Shown: positions 1 to 38,899, numbered from the stretch's first letter. The stretch: DNA of 64,000 bases from Gadus chalcogrammus (GCF_026213295.1 NC_079426.1:27941102-28005101); one strand, 5' to 3'. Program-made: numbers and translations. The notes: generated from the sequence alone by a model not told the origin.

Positions 1-48
1 AAATCTTCTGATGCAAAAAAATGTTTTTGTTCTGATGCAAAAAAAAAA

Positions 49-674
49 GGTGCTAATTTTCAGTAAAAATCAAAAAACTGGCATTATTTTATCGGCTGAG
101 GGCGTTTTCATTGCCAACGTGAGCTAATCAACAAGTAGGCCTAAAACATGTTCTAGAACTATGATTCTCAATAATTTTCTGTCATTCCCCCCTAACTATT
201 TCCAACTTCAGTTTATTAACTCAATTTGTAACATTTAAACAAGTCTGCTAAGTCTGTGTGAATCTCAAAACAGAGAAACAAGAGCAAATGATTCACTGGG
301 GTTTGCATTTAATTTAAAATATTTTTAAACAGTAAACATTGGTCACTTGTCAGCTTCATCAGCTTATTCCCTTTCAAAAAAAATATTTCAAGCATCAATA
401 AAGACACCAAATCCCTCGGTCATGACTCTGTAAGATCAAAATTCTTGTAAAACTTCTGACCCTTGGTATTATGTTTATTTAAAAAAAGTAACTTATTAAA
501 ATAAATAAATGCTCGTGCCCCCCCGACACCTTTTATCAGCTGAGGGCGTTTTCATGAGTCTCATAGTATTAGAACATGTGGTACTTGTTGATTAGCTCAG
601 TTGTTATGGCAATGAATACGCCCTCAGTTGATAAAATAATCCCAGCGTTTTTTTTTCAACTGAAAATTAGCACC
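49..674. mobile_element. Non-autonomous foldback element (MITE) with ~120-bp inverted ends
   Basis: Bases about 49-172 and 553-674 are imperfect inverted copies of each other. The outer ends read ggtgctaattttcag on the left and its complement on the right, and both arms contain the motif tgagggcgt(t/a)ttcattgcca. A short third fragment of the same motif lies in direct orientation at 533-555. There is no coding capacity in the roughly 380-bp centre. I do not recognise the family, and no clear target duplication is visible, so the superfamily is open. Confidence 0.6.
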
Positions 675-1192
675 CATGTCCACTTTTTCTGCTCCTTGCA
701 CCTTATCATGCTTATCACGCTACGCAGCATTACAAGCCCCTGCCGACTAAAACATGAAGCAATTCAAGAGGAGGAATAGATAGAATCGCCTTCTGGTCAA
801 CTATCATTTAATACATCTAACAAATTATGTCCAGGTTTTAAAATGAATATTATTATTATTATTACCTGGTCATGTTATTACACAGCTGGAAATCATGGAT
901 TTTCTGATAAAAACTAGCTAGCCTTTTTGACAGACAAAACAGCAGAAACTATTTTAGGTGCGCTCGTGCTGCATTTTTGGTTTTGTCAAACAGGGGACTC
1001 CCACCCACAAATCAGAGGTTAGAGATTCCTGCAGGAAGGTTGCGCTCGATTTCACTACCCCATTTGAGCCTGTTAATTAGTGTATAACATCCATTCTCTC
1101 ATTGCTTGTGTAAAAAAAAAGAGGTTGAATATGAGATTTGAGGACGAAACGATAGGGTGGGCTAAGGCAAGTTTTGGGTGGGCTCAAGCCCA

Positions 1193-1325
1193 CATACACA
1201 CAGCATGCACAGACGCACACACTGCACACACGTACACACACACACACACCACACACACATGCACACACGCACGCACACACACGCACATGCAGAAACACAC
1301 CGCACACACGTGCGTGCGCGGACAC
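1193..1325. repeat. Imperfect (CA)n microsatellite
   Basis: An interrupted CA/CG dinucleotide tract with cacg variants. The Cys/Val- and His/Thr-rich frames across it are artefacts of the repeat. Confidence 0.85.
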
Positions 1326-2779
1326 AGACGTTGCAAGACAACGGCAAGATCGAAATAACAGCTACTCCGTCGACACGCTCCCCAGCTGAGACTTTTCGTC
1401 TATAGACTTTTTTGCCAAACCTTATTAGGTGACTATTTTTCTTCGTAAAGGACAATTCCGGTATTTTGAACATTGAGCCCCCTTTCTGGTTTGTCTAGGA
1501 TGAAATAGAGTGGTTGACACTTGACACCAAAATTTTGGTCCTGTCTCGAGTATTTGGCTCATTTCAAATCGCCCCTGCCTGCTTCAAAATGGCTGGCTAC
1601 GGGCATTCACAAACCTGTCCTAAAAACTACCCTAGACGTTCGTTTTAAGAAATGTGCATCTCAACGAGTGGTTATTGGCGTTTGTTGATGTTCCAAATCA
1701 AGTATCGTAGCGAAATACAATTTCTGTTGTGTTTTATTTGGCTTTTCCGATTTTTTTAATATTTTATACTTTTTAAGATATTCTACTTTTAAAATACTCT
1801 TTTTTACAATGGAAGTCAGCCGTCCGCCCATTCTCTGACACTTACTACTTCAGACTTCATAACTTGGTCAATTTTTTATCGTTAACCTTCGTTCAAAGGT
1901 TTAACAAATCAAGGCACTTGTATCTTCAATAATTTGAGCGTCCCGCAATGTCCCCCTCCCCCCTTCTGTCTGTTTTAACGGCCCGGCCGTCGACAAACTC
2001 TCCCAGGTAAGACGTTCTGTCTGGACTGTAGAAATTGCGATAAAAGAAGTGAAGAGACAATTTCTCACGTCGATAAGGCAACGGCAGGTCGATTATTTTA
2101 TCATATGGAAATCATTCAATTTAAACATCGCGCCGACTGGCATATCAACAAAAAAGGTGACCTTAAAGAGGATCCCTATAACACAGAAAGAAAACATTTC
2201 AATAACACAATATAGTGATTTATGTCTATAGAGTCCACCACAAGTTTTTAATCTCAATGACGTATTCTTCTGGTAAAGAAACTAAAATAAATAATACATC
2301 TTAAACTCTCACGTCAGGTAGCCAATGTACATCCACATTCTTGCCCTCACACTCTCCCTTCTCCCACTCCCCCTCCCCCACACAAGCCTGTGCTTTATTT
2401 CACTATAGTTAGGTAGGTTGCTGCCTTAGCTGTTGTTACACTTAGTTTATTTCACTAAGGTGCTTCTGTAAATTAACACAATTTTCAGCTGTTATTATTA
2501 TTATTATTATTCTTCAGGTAATGCAATTCAGCGTCTGTCAGTTTTCGATTTCAGCTTCCAGGTTTTTTAGCAGTGCACTTCAATACATTTGACCTTTCAG
2601 ACTCTGCAGTTAAATTCCTTTTACATTTCTGCATTTTTTTCAATGCTTTGCGCTTTTCATTCAGCTGTCACTTTATTTGTTTCAATTTTTTTTTTTTTTC
2701 TCAGTTAAACACAGATATCAAATACATTTGTCCCAGTGTTTGTTATAAGTGAAATTAAGCAAAGAAATTAAGCAAAGAA

Positions 2780-2819
2780 GTCGCAAACGACTTTCTCCAG
2801 TAATGCAGTCGTTTGCGAC
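2780..2819. other. Perfect 13-bp stem hairpin
   Basis: gtcgcaaacgact at 2780-2792 is exactly complementary to agtcgtttgcgac at 2807-2819, with a 14-nt loop. The surrounding DNA shows no gene, so a transcriptional role is unproven; it may be a remnant of a palindromic element. Confidence 0.6.
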
Positions 2820-3289
2820 GCCTTTCTTTTTTATAGTTTTGTTTATTTGTTTCTAACTCAAGCTCAGATCTGTCATCGATCGTTGCTAAAGATTTTGTGG
2901 ATGCAACGGAATATATGATGCATAATTTTAGCAACAATTAAAATGATCGCCTGTTCTGCCTCCATTTTGTCTGTGGTCAAACCAAAGCAAACTACAGTGA
3001 CAGCGGCCGCACTTATCCCGCCCCTTTTTGAAAACGGCTTATGCTTTCTTCATAATATATGGAGACAATTATTATGCTTGCTTCATTAAGTAATAGGTGA
3101 ACCAAAATGTTATATGTTATATGTTATACAAAATTATATGATATTATGCGCTCAGAAATTATCGACTGGGGTTTCCACATTATAGCTATGGGTTCAATTA
3201 CAACTAGAGGTTGAGCAAGCGCGACGCGCGCACGGAAAATCTAGTTATTATAACAGTTCAAACATAATTATATTGTAACGTTCACCCAA

Positions 3290-4641
3290 CGGTGTGTCTC
3301 TGAAACGGGCCGGCCGACGTCCCTGTCTCTGCGGCCTTGTGGGGGATGCAGGCGCTTCAGCCCGGTGGGTGGGGCAACGCCCCTGTGCAGTGAAAGGTGT
3401 CTGTGGTGGGAAGGGGGAAGGAGGGATGTGAACAGGGGGGTTAGTCACTGGCTCTGAGGAAGTATGTGCAGGGGAAATGGGGCTTTGATAGGGCTCATGT
3501 GCCCCTGTGTAGCCGCGTGCAGCGGTTGCGCCGTAACCCCTCCGGGCGGGCGCCTGGGACTCTGAGCTTGGGGAAGGGAGGGATTCCCCTCTGTACGGGG
3601 CCAACCTGTCTCTGTGGAGCGCAACTTTCTTTCTCTTTCCTGGCAGCTGGACCAGGTGCTCTATTTCACCCAGCCACTCCACCACCTGACAAGGCCCCTC
3701 CCAATGACAGTCCAACTTCTTCAGTCCCTTCTTCCTGCAGGGGCGGTACACCCACACCATCTCTCCAGCTTGGAAGTGTCTTCCCTTCAACCTTATGTCG
3801 TAGTTCCTTTTTTGTTTCATGCCCGCTTTCTTCAGCTGGTCTTGGGCAAAGTTATGGGCGGACTCCATCAGATGCTGGAGTCCCCTGGCGTACTCTCTCC
3901 CCGGGGGAACAGCAGGGGTGTCAGGGGGCTTGCCAGGCCACCTCCACCTCCACTGGTGTCCGTAGCTCCCACCCCAATATGAGGAGGGCAGACGTTCATG
4001 AGGTGGACTCCTGAACAGCGGACCTGTAGGCCATGAGGACAAAGGGCAGAGTCCCGTTGTTGTTCCGCGGTGAGGATTGCCAGCTGCTTTCCCAGGGTCC
4101 TATTGATCCTCTCGACGAGGCCGTCGCTCTGGGGGTGCAGGGCTGTGGTCCGGGTCTTATGCATGCCCGTGCGCTCACACATGGCGGCACGGCCATTTTG
4201 TAAAATAGTCCATGGCGACCAAAATGTATCGGTTGCCTGCGTCCGTGCGGGGAAATGGGCCCATGACACCCACAGCTACTCTTTCCGTGGGAGCCCCCAC
4301 CGCCTGTTGTTGTAGTTGTGCGGAGGACTGATCTTGGGGCCCTTGTAGGCCGCCCAGAGGTCGCAGCCGCGGCAAAAGTCCTCTACGTCCCTTCTGACCC
4401 GCCCCCAGTAATACCCCTGACGAAGCCGGCGGAGTGTTTTTGCTACTCCGAGGTGCCCCGGTCCTGCGGTCCCATGAGATGCTCTCAGCACAGCGTCTCT
4501 CAGTGAACTGGGGACTATCACCTGCCACCTTTTTTCTCCCGTAGCAGGTGCCTTCCAGGCTCTCTGCAGCACTCCATCCCTCACTCTTAGCGCCTCGAAC
4601 ATAGTCCACATGCCTTTCGTTGCAGTTGAGCTCACAGTCAT
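3290..4641 (-). pseudogene. Ty3/gypsy integrase (fragmented)
   Basis: The minus strand 4641-4276 has the integrase zinc-finger region (HGTAGPGHLGVAKTLRRLRQ followed by CRGCDLW). The catalytic core is scattered over frames 4609-4175 and 4269-3868: an MGPFPRT block, then SDGLVERINRTLGKQLA. The C-terminal region 4042-3290 has the GEMVWVYRPCRKKGLKKLD and HLVQLPGKRKKVALHRDRL blocks typical of integrase tails. At least three frameshifts separate these pieces. The last frame runs through the truncated LTR end into flanking DNA. Confidence 0.85.
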
Positions 4642-5402
4642 CTCCTCCCAGGCTGGTCTCTGTTCTGCCTCAACCCACTGTCACACCAGTTGTATGTCCA
4701 TGTCCTGCTTCTGTTGTGTCTGCCACTCGGTCGTGTCAACCACATGCGTTCTGCGGCAGACTGGTCCGGCCCCTTCGTGCATGGGGAATGTCTCCTCCTC
4801 GATACGGAGCTCTCTCTCACGCACTTCTCTCCGCTCACAGTACTGGCACCCTCCCAGGGGCGGCGGGACAAAGCATCGGTGTTGCCATGGCTGGCTCCGG
4901 CCCTGTGTACCACTGTGAAGACACATGACTGCAGCGTTTCAATCCAGCGTGTAACTTGGCCCTCTGGCTCTCTGAAGGACATCAGCCACTGCAGTGCCGA
5001 ATGATCTGTCCTGACAGTGAAGGGCCGGCCACACAGGTAGTACTTGAAGTGCTTTATCGCCGCCACCATGGCGAGGAGCTCTCGGCGAGTGACGCAGTAG
5101 CGGCGCTCAGCCTTGTTGAATGTTTTGCTGAAATACCCCACCAATCTCTCCCCCTCTGGCCCCGCCTGAGCCAGCATTGCACCCATGCCCACGTCGCTGG
5201 CAACCCGGGGTCCGGGGCGGTGAGGACGGGGGCCTCCGTCAGTGCCTTCTGAAGGGAGTTGAAGGCTTGTTGGCACTGTGGAGTCCAGGTGAAGTTCCTG
5301 TCCTTCTGCAGCAGGTGGTGCAGGGGGGCGGCTGTACAGGAGAAACCTTGCACAAACGTCCCATAATTTGAGGCCAGGCCGAGGAAGCTCTTCAGCTGTC
5401 AT
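4638..5402 (-). pseudogene. Ty3/gypsy RNase H domain (fragment)
   Basis: The frame carries the gypsy RNase H signature: an SDVGMGAML-type first block, the GYFSKTFNKAERRYCVTRRE segment, the YLCGRPFTVRTDHSALQWL block and a C-terminal HRAGASHGNTDALSRRP motif. The first block reads SDVG where family members normally have DASD/DASxxG-type residues, a sign of decay. The preceding thumb-connection region (QAFNSLQKALTEAPVL) is found in a different frame at 5353-5054, showing a frameshift within the domain. Confidence 0.85.
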
Positions 5403-5519
5403 TGATCAGTGGGTGTGGGCCAGTCTCTCACTGCATGCACTTTCTCCTCCAGTGTGCTGACGCCTTCTCCCCCCAGTCTGTGACCCAAACACTCCACCTC
5501 CTTCCTCATGAAGAGGCAC

Positions 5520-6186
5520 TTATTTCAGGCCTGCCGCCACCACTCTCTGCAGCACCAACCTCAGTGACTCAAGGGCTGTTTGGAAGGAACTCCCATGGGC
5601 AAGGATGTCATCCAAATACACCAGACATCTCTGACGGGGGATGCCAGCCAACACCCTGTCCATGAGTCTTTCGAAGGTGGCTGGGGCGTTGCACAGGCCG
5701 AAACTGACGACCCGGAACTGCCACAACCCCCTGTACGTACATGAAGACAGTCTTTGGTCTTGGGGCCCCTGCCAGTATCCGCTTCGCAGGTCGAGTGAAG
5801 AGAACCAGGAGGAGCCAGACACCAAGTCCAGTGACTCATCGATCTTGGGTAATGGACAATACCTTCCACAGCTCCTCCTGCTGCCATTGCTCCAATTGGT
5901 CACAGTTCTGTCTCCATATCTCTCTCACCGCCGACAACCTGTCCGTCTCCCCCACTGTAGTTGACTGTGCTGGGGAAGATGAATGGGAGTGTGCAGAGGG
6001 GGGCTGACCGTTGCTAGGGGCATGGGGCACCAGTGGCAGGAAGCTGCGAACAGGGGGGGTGTTTCTCTCTACTGGGGTTTTTGTGTCATGGCAGTGTGTT
6101 TCCATGGCTGTCCTGACCAGGGGGTGTGTCTTTGTGGACTGGCTGGGCGGTATCAGTTTAACAGTGGGGCCCCCGGGAAAGGTCAA
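5520..6186 (-). pseudogene. Ty3/gypsy reverse transcriptase (fragment)
   Basis: The minus-strand frame 5903-5520 shows the conserved RT blocks in order: the SLDLRSGYWQ block, the SFGLCNAPATFERLMD block and the catalytic YLDD box (VYLDDILAHG). A preceding frame, 6186-5836, contains the WRQNCDQLEQWQQEEL segment that commonly lies between protease and RT. The finger subdomain is shortened and the reading frame breaks on both sides. In an intact element this enzyme copies the RNA genome into DNA; here it cannot be expressed whole. Confidence 0.85.
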
Positions 6187-6590
6187 TGTGTTCTTCCCCA
6201 GGTCCAGCAGACAGCGCGCTACACAGGCTGCGCATACTCGCCACTGTCATGCTTTGGAAGAGCCGAGGTGTCAGCGATGAAGCTTCCTTCATATCCTCTG
6301 CTCTGTTGGGGATCGGTGGAGCTCATTCCCGCGTCCTAAGCCATGCGCCTCGCCGTCTCCCTCAAACGGGCCTTGGTCTCCACAGCGCACTCAAACTCCG
6401 CCGCCAGACCCTCCGCACGGGTATAACTGCAGCTCCCCTCCTCCTCTTCACTTTCGGCCGTGCCCCGCTCCCGTGCGCCATGTTCGTTGGCAGTAAAAAC
6501 AGCAGCACCCCGTGGTAGGTCTGCTAGCCGGCTAGGCTAAAGGCGAACAGCAGGGAAAAACCAGTCTGTCGCTTTTACTTCTGACACCAG

Positions 6591-6910
6591 TGTAACGTTC
6601 AACCCACGGTGGTGCAGCGTTGAATAAACAGGCGATGTCTGCCTTGTAATCCTGCTCTTTATTTAGCAAATACAACGTTATCTCCGATCACTGTTGGCCG
6701 TGACCACGCCGTACCTCCAGCCGTAACACAACTTAACTCCAACAACAACGTCGCTTCCGGACACCCCCTCACGTTGTCCCCCCCTCACTCTCGTGATACA
6801 ATCCCCCATTAACCTACACTAATAACATTAGTGCATAATCCAACACAGATGAACATTTGCATAGCTGCTGAACGCATAATAACAGATCCACATTAACCCA
6901 GCTCATTACA
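6591..6910 (-). repeat. 5' LTR of the Ty3/gypsy element
   Basis: A 320-bp segment starting TGTAACGTTC and ending ATTACA on the plus strand. Immediately inside it (6577-6590) the minus strand reads ctggtgtcagaagt, a typical TGG-initial primer-binding site. Only the terminal ~20 nt of this LTR recur at 3274-3295, at the other end of the element. Confidence 0.7.
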
Positions 6911-7458
6911 ATATAATTAAAATATAGAAATGATTGCCCTGGTTTACCTTTTGTTGTGTTGTCTGTGGCAGCATATGATTTGAGCCACTAAACACATAAT
7001 TTGTTTCAACATGAAGTACCCAGCTGGTTCATCAGGAACCCAGCTGACCAAAGCAACACTCCACAAAGGAATCAAATAATAGTATGTGTTCTAAAAATCA
7101 CCCGAAAAACAGCTGTTTTCTCCTGCTTTGAGCAGATTTGCACTAGAAGAAAGGGATGCGTGCAAAGGGATCGCAAAGTGCAGCGGAAAACAAGATTAGG
7201 CCATTAGAGGAGGAGATATAATCCCACCGTTCTAATCTCTCTCTCTTTCTCTTGGTTTCCGTCTTTTTCTCGTTTCTTTTTCTGCCACTAATGGACAGTG
7301 GACAATAAAAACATTAATCTGTGTCATATATGGGGTTGAAGGGGTTTTAGTGGAACACGGAGCAAAAAGAGTATGATATCGATGTGTTGTAAAAGAGTAT
7401 TTTATGCCATTGCTTTAGTTGGAGTGGGTGGGTAGGGAGGGAGAGAGTGAGTGAGTGA

Positions 7459-7705
<247 letters not shown>

Positions 7706-8158
7706 TCTCTGTAGTCTCCCAGAGCAAAGGGTGGTGGGTAAAGATGGGACAAGGTTGTCCATGATTACACCTGTTGTTTTCAGATGTAGGCCATTTCATT
7801 TTCGTTCTTTATTTATCACAAGTATTATTTGTTAAGACTCCAAGACCAGGCTAAGTGTAAGTGGACAAATGGACAGCCTGAACAGTAAATCTCAGCTGCG
7901 GTACTGAGACACGTATGTAAAGCTCCTTGAAGCTGTATCTAAAGAGAACATAAACCCTGAGCCACAAACAAATGACCGCCACAGAATAACAGTCTACATC
8001 ATGAGCCCTGAGGCATCGGGGATCAGGGATCAACCTCTCCAAACCCCACCGCCCAACCCACATAGCGGCCAGGGGGACCTGAAGTGGGTCATCGTCACTG
8101 AGGAGACTCTTCTCCTTCTCACACAAGCACCAGCTTTGGGCCCTAGATCCAGCTCAGA

Positions 8159-8221
8159 GGCCCCTGGGTCCCAGGATGAGAGCTAACAGCTAACACGCCT
8201 CAGCTCTGGGACCCAGGGGCC
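8159..8221. other. Perfect 16-bp stem hairpin upstream of cdh5
   Basis: ggcccctgggtcccag (8159-8174) pairs exactly with ctgggacccaggggcc (8206-8221) around a 31-nt loop. It lies about 600 bp before the first cdh5 coding exon. Whether it is transcribed is unknown. Confidence 0.55.
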
Positions 8222-8378
8222 CCAGCCAGCTAGGATTAGGAGCTCCTGGTGGCCGTTGATAGGGTACTGGAGGCTAGAGGCAGGAGACGGGCTGAGGCAC
8301 AGCTCTCCTCCACGCCTCTCATTCCACCAATGGGAGAGGCCTGTCCCCCAATGATAAGCGGGCTATAATGTTATTCCT

Positions 8379-8416
<38 letters not shown>

Positions 8417-8569
8417 TATCTCCACTGCAATACGGACACAACATTTACAAACAATATGGACATAATATATCATGTGTTGTATTGCTACATGTTGATCATG
8501 CATTGCATTACATGTTGTGTCCTACTGTTGTATTATGTTGTTTAGGCCTGGTGCACCGCGAGATATTAA

Positions 8570-8815
8570 CCACCAACCAAATGAAATGCATCACTGTGAA
8601 TGAAATACACCAATGTGAATGAAATGTACCACTGTGAATTAAATGTAAAACTGTCAATTGAATGTAACACTTCAAATTAAATGTAACACTGTAAATTAAA
8701 TGCCCCACTGTGAATGTCTTTCTAGAAGGCTAATTGAAAGTCCCACTGTGAATTTCTATATAGAAGGCTTAATGTTAATATTCCACTGTGAATATCTTTC
8801 TAGAATGCTCCAGAA
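8570..8815. repeat. Degenerate minisatellite abutting the first cdh5 coding exon
   Basis: About seven units of ~19 bp (consensus near aaatgtaacactgtgaatt) occupy 8570-8710. They are followed by three longer units (~40 bp) containing cactgtgaat and a tttctagaa/tatatagaa motif. The last unit supplies the ctttctag that most likely serves as the acceptor for the first coding exon (exon from about 8804). Confidence 0.65.
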
Positions 8816-8819
8816 GGCG

Positions 8820-34679
<25,860 letters not shown>

Positions 34680-35000
34680 GGGGGGCGCAGGATACCCGCC
34701 CTCGTCCTCAGATGAACCTTGATGTCGAAACACATACACACACACACCACATAGCTATTAACACTCAAACACTCAAAAGAAACTCAGTAACACTAAAATC
34801 TCTCTCAAAACACACACACACACATAGCATGTCTGACGCTTGGTTGCACAGAAGCATAGTTTGCTTCTGTGCAAACTATGCTTTGATGGTATTATTCTTT
34901 AATCTCTTCCCTTTGTCATAGGGAGGAGGTGGTAAGAGCTATCGGCTATCACTGCCTATAAATAGTGTTCCAGCTTCTGAGAAATGAAGGAGAGTCCGTG
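34680..35000 (+). other. cdh5: cdh5 3' untranslated region start
   Basis: Directly follows the TGA at 34677-34679. Contains short CA tracts and the overlapping hairpins at 34844-34882. The 3' end of the transcript is not defined: I did not find a poly(A) signal close by that I would trust. Confidence 0.5.
34844..34882 (+). promoter_or_regulatory. Two mutually exclusive hairpins in the cdh5 3' UTR region
   Basis: ttgcacagaagca (34844-34856) pairs perfectly with tgcttctgtgcaa (34862-34874), 13 bp with a 5-nt loop. Alternatively, agcatagtttgc (34853-34864) pairs perfectly with gcaaactatgct (34871-34882), 12 bp with a 6-nt loop. The two stems share bases and cannot form together. A regulatory role is inference; it could also be a relic of a small inverted duplication. 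Confidence 0.5.
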
Positions 35001-36651
35001 TGATGCAGACGGATTTGTTCTTTCCACTGTAGATACTCATGCTCTTAGTGTGTGTAGGCTCCCCAAAGCCACCATAAACCAGTGTCACCACAGCCCAACC
35101 AGCGATACACAAGAGATTAGGCTATTAGAACATCTTTGCCTCCCCTTTCGATGAAATGCCAACCTGTGTAAATCTCGATGAAATGGAAAGAGGTTGAAGT
35201 GGTATGATATCATCGAGGAACTGGAGCAAGACTCACACTTTAGTCCATCACAGTCCATCCTTCTGTAAGGTCTTTCCCCCTCTTCCGTGGGCCATAACAA
35301 TCTATTGTCTGCTTGGAGGTTGCCATCGGGTGTGAGCCCTGAAGTCCAAGCTCTCCATTTCCTCTGATTCCGTTGTGTCCTCAGCAGGTGCGTAGAGCTG
35401 CTGTAGAGAGCATAAAACACAGAACAAAATCAACCGCTGAGAAGTGTTGCCTTCCTCTAGGTTTTATGGAGTTTGATACTACAGATACACCCTACACATC
35501 CACAGCTACGCTGTCTTGTGCCATATCCGAACTTGAGGTTGACTATGATATTGTATGGAAATATATTATTAAGTATTATTACAATTGAAAATATTGGCAG
35601 TAATCAAACGGGTTTTGTTTGGTTGCTACTTGTTTTCTTAGTTATTTGGTTTCTGACTTCCACCTTTTCTTCGTGAATGTGAGAGGTGGAGTGGAAGGGT
35701 TTTGTTTGAAACAGAACTGTGCTAGCGGCTTGTTAAACAAAGACACCTGAGCTATTTTGATTGCATCACGTTGAAATTAATTTTTACAACGAAGAAAAAC
35801 TTGTCATGTCAAATGAACTACAATCGGAGCACAGGCTTAGCTTTGTGGACAGACAGACAGGGAAGCAGTGTGTTGCACACTGCACACACATGCACACTGC
35901 CTAGACAAGCAGACGGACGGGAGCGATGAAAGCTGGATTCTGTCAGGCCCATGAGAAAAGTCATTAAGACAAGTCAGGAAGCCCGGCTTCAGAAAAAAAA
36001 GCTTTTTGGGATGTTGTGGTTGCCCCGAGGTCCGGGAGGGCTCTGTACAGCTCTGAGGTGGTGTGGATATGCCTAACCTTGCATCCTTTCTGCTACTGTC
36101 GCTGAAACATCTGTCAGCATGTGATGGGCTGTAGTGAGTCCTGGAGCCAAGAACTAATGACCAAACTTAATGCTGATGATCATCATGTAGTTGGATTGAG
36201 TTTAGGTTAATTTAGTTTAGTTCCTTTGACTTTTCCATATTTAGTTTTGTTTACCTTCCATTACCTTGGCAAGTATGTCAAAATAGTCCAAATAGTCATA
36301 ATACCCTTACCATTCTATGCCTTGAGGGTTTTTTGTGCTCGGCCTGAAATGTCAAAAGATTTGTCAACAAATGAGCCGAAAGTATGGCACACTTATTTTT
36401 TCATTCATTGTTCAAAGTTTGGAAAATGTGGTTAGAGCTTCTTTTGTTTTTGTTCTGCTGTTGGACTCGACTGTGTTTTTTTAAACGCTGGAATGACGTT
36501 TGATTACCGGTGGAGACAATAGCTGGAAACCATATTTTTTTCTCCTGTTGGCTACATATACAACCCACCAACACTAACACACACACACATGTGCATGAAC
36601 ACTCAGGCACACACGGCCTCACACAAACACACACACATAATGCAAAAACAC

Positions 36652-36655
<4 letters not shown>

Positions 36656-36721
<66 letters not shown>
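36656..36721. repeat. (TC)n microsatellite
   Basis: About 32 TC units after a CA-rich stretch. Confidence 0.92.
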
Positions 36722-36723
<2 letters not shown>

Positions 36724-36989
36724 ACTCTTTTACTCTTTTCCCTCTCTTCCTCATACGCCCTGTCTCACACACCTCGTCTCTCCCCTCTCTTCCTCATACA
36801 CCCTGTCTCACACACTGTGTCTCTCCCCTCTCTTCTGCCTCCCTCTAATCAACTAAAGCAAACAACTTAAACCACTTCCTGTCCATCTGGAGGTTGGACC
36901 CACCTCTTCCTGTCTCCATTATCACTCCTGTGAGCAAACAACACATTGTGCTCACTTCCTCTCGACTTGGCTTGGGAAACAACATTTAG

Positions 36990-37006
36990 AGAGAGAGAGG
37001 GGGGGA

Positions 37007-37097
<91 letters not shown>

Positions 37098-37146
37098 GCA
37101 GGGAGAGAGGGAGGGAGGGAGAGGGAGCCAGCGAGAGAGAGAGAGA
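36990..37146. repeat. (GA)n microsatellite
   Basis: A GA tract with ggga and gagc variants on both flanks of a ~80-bp perfect core. Confidence 0.92.
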
Positions 37147-38578
37147 GTTAGCAATATTGACTTGAAATGATTTTACCATCTACCGAAACTAAGAGACATT
37201 GGACAAAATTTTGGCGTCAGGAATCAGCGGAAAATAATGGGTGCCATTGAGGATGGATGCCTCCACCTGTTTCATCACACCAAGCAATACAGATAACTGG
37301 TATTCAAACTTGCACCTTTGGTGATTGTTTGGAAGAGAGGAATTTATCACAACCTATTGAATCTTAGGGTATTTAATTTTTTGATATTTTCTTCATGTCA
37401 AAGGCTTCTGGAATCCTGGTTTCTGCTGATAGGTGATTTTGGGTTAGTTATGATATTTTAATATTGGTTCAGCTTTGTTATAAAAACAGTAAATGTCTAC
37501 TCGTGGGTCTTTTCCTGGATCAACAGCGGAGGGGTGGAGAGCAGAGGGAGGGAGGCTTGATTGGACCAATGACATCATCTCACAGTGACATCACTCTTTC
37601 CATTTCATACCGGCCTCATCGTGTATTTTGAACTGCATTGAGACGGTATTCTGATCATATGGAACTTTTTTTTTCTGATCATATGGAGTGGTTGAGTATT
37701 GTTGCCAATGTTTAGATCCCAATTTTCTTAATGAAATATACTTGAATATTTTTATATTGTAAAATGTGTCAACTTTACTTCTATTTTGAAATCTAAAAAA
37801 AATGGAGAAGAAAAATCCCCAAAATCTCTTTTTGTACCATGAACATTCAAATGTGCCATCATTGTTGCATAATATGTATTGACTTTCTGAGATTTCCTCT
37901 GTTTAAATTATGTTAAGTTGAGTTTTGTTTTCAATTGTTTTTTACCATGCTTTTATTCAAGCTCTTTAACCCATTGGCTTGATTATATTAACAATTGCGA
38001 CTGAAGGCCGATCTCACAGTTAATGCAAAACACAATTAACACTGACATTTTTGAAGTTATTTGATATATGAAATCTCTCTAATTCTCTACTAAGTTATTA
38101 CAATTATAATTAGTTGCCTAATGGTTTGAAATGCAATATGATTATAAACATGTTCATGCATGAAACAAACATATACCTCTCTCAATATCGTAATCTTCCT
38201 GTATCATCTCCCATACAGTAAATGTGGTATCAGTGCTTTCAGAATGCCAGTAGAAACAAGCTTGCATAAAAAACGATGAGCTACTTTCCTGCTTTCTAAG
38301 GTGCCTCTTGCAGCATGAGCAGAAATGATGCAACCTAATGCAAAATAAGGCCAAGGTTCAATCTTTTGCGCCTGTGACTGCAAAGGACAGAAGAGAGCTG
38401 AGGTTTCACCAGACATTGACGTGCATCTAATTGTCATCCCTCAGCACACTGCCAGACCATTAACCGTTAACCAGAGACTCAATTTATGTACCCATTCTAC
38501 CCAGTGTTGTGGTGTCACTTCGAGACACAGAGTACGGACCCATGAAGCAACTATTAGCTGTAGATGATGAAATGTTGT

Positions 38579-38708
<130 letters not shown>

Positions 38709-38899
38709 ACACAGATACATACATCAATATATTCCATGTGACCAAGAGGACTTTGTGAGTGATAGATATTGGTTGTCAAACACCATATCAAGATGAAAAT
38801 GTGCCTCATGGAATATTGATTCTGGCTTCAACTTTTGTTTGTGAGTAGAAGAAGTAATCATTATTATGTAATGTTGAATAATGAATTCAACATTTTCAA

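Larger units (their letters stand above)
680..3269. other. Non-coding stretch, no gene seen
   Basis: AT-rich intergenic DNA with a CA-rich microsatellite near 1195-1325 and a short hairpin at 2780-2819. Open frames here are short and show no recognisable protein; those over the CA tract are repeat translations. I see no splice-site-bounded conserved exon. Confidence 0.5.
3274..6910 (-). mobile_element. Decayed Ty3/gypsy-type LTR retrotransposon
   Basis: On the minus strand the order is 5' LTR (6910-6591), primer-binding site, a short pre-RT segment, reverse transcriptase, RNase H, integrase. That pol order is the Ty3/gypsy order. The element is bounded by TG...CA and flanked by atat at 3270-3273 and at 6911-6914, a plausible 4-bp target duplication. 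Gag and protease are absent: only about 400 bp separate the LTR/PBS from the pre-RT region. The 3' LTR is reduced to its last ~20 nt. Pol is broken into several frames by frameshifts and stops, so the copy is dead. Confidence 0.85.

Noticed and set aside
3466..4014. Plus-strand frames across the gypsy pol region
   Set aside because: Shadows of the GC-rich minus-strand pol; no conserved motif on the plus strand.
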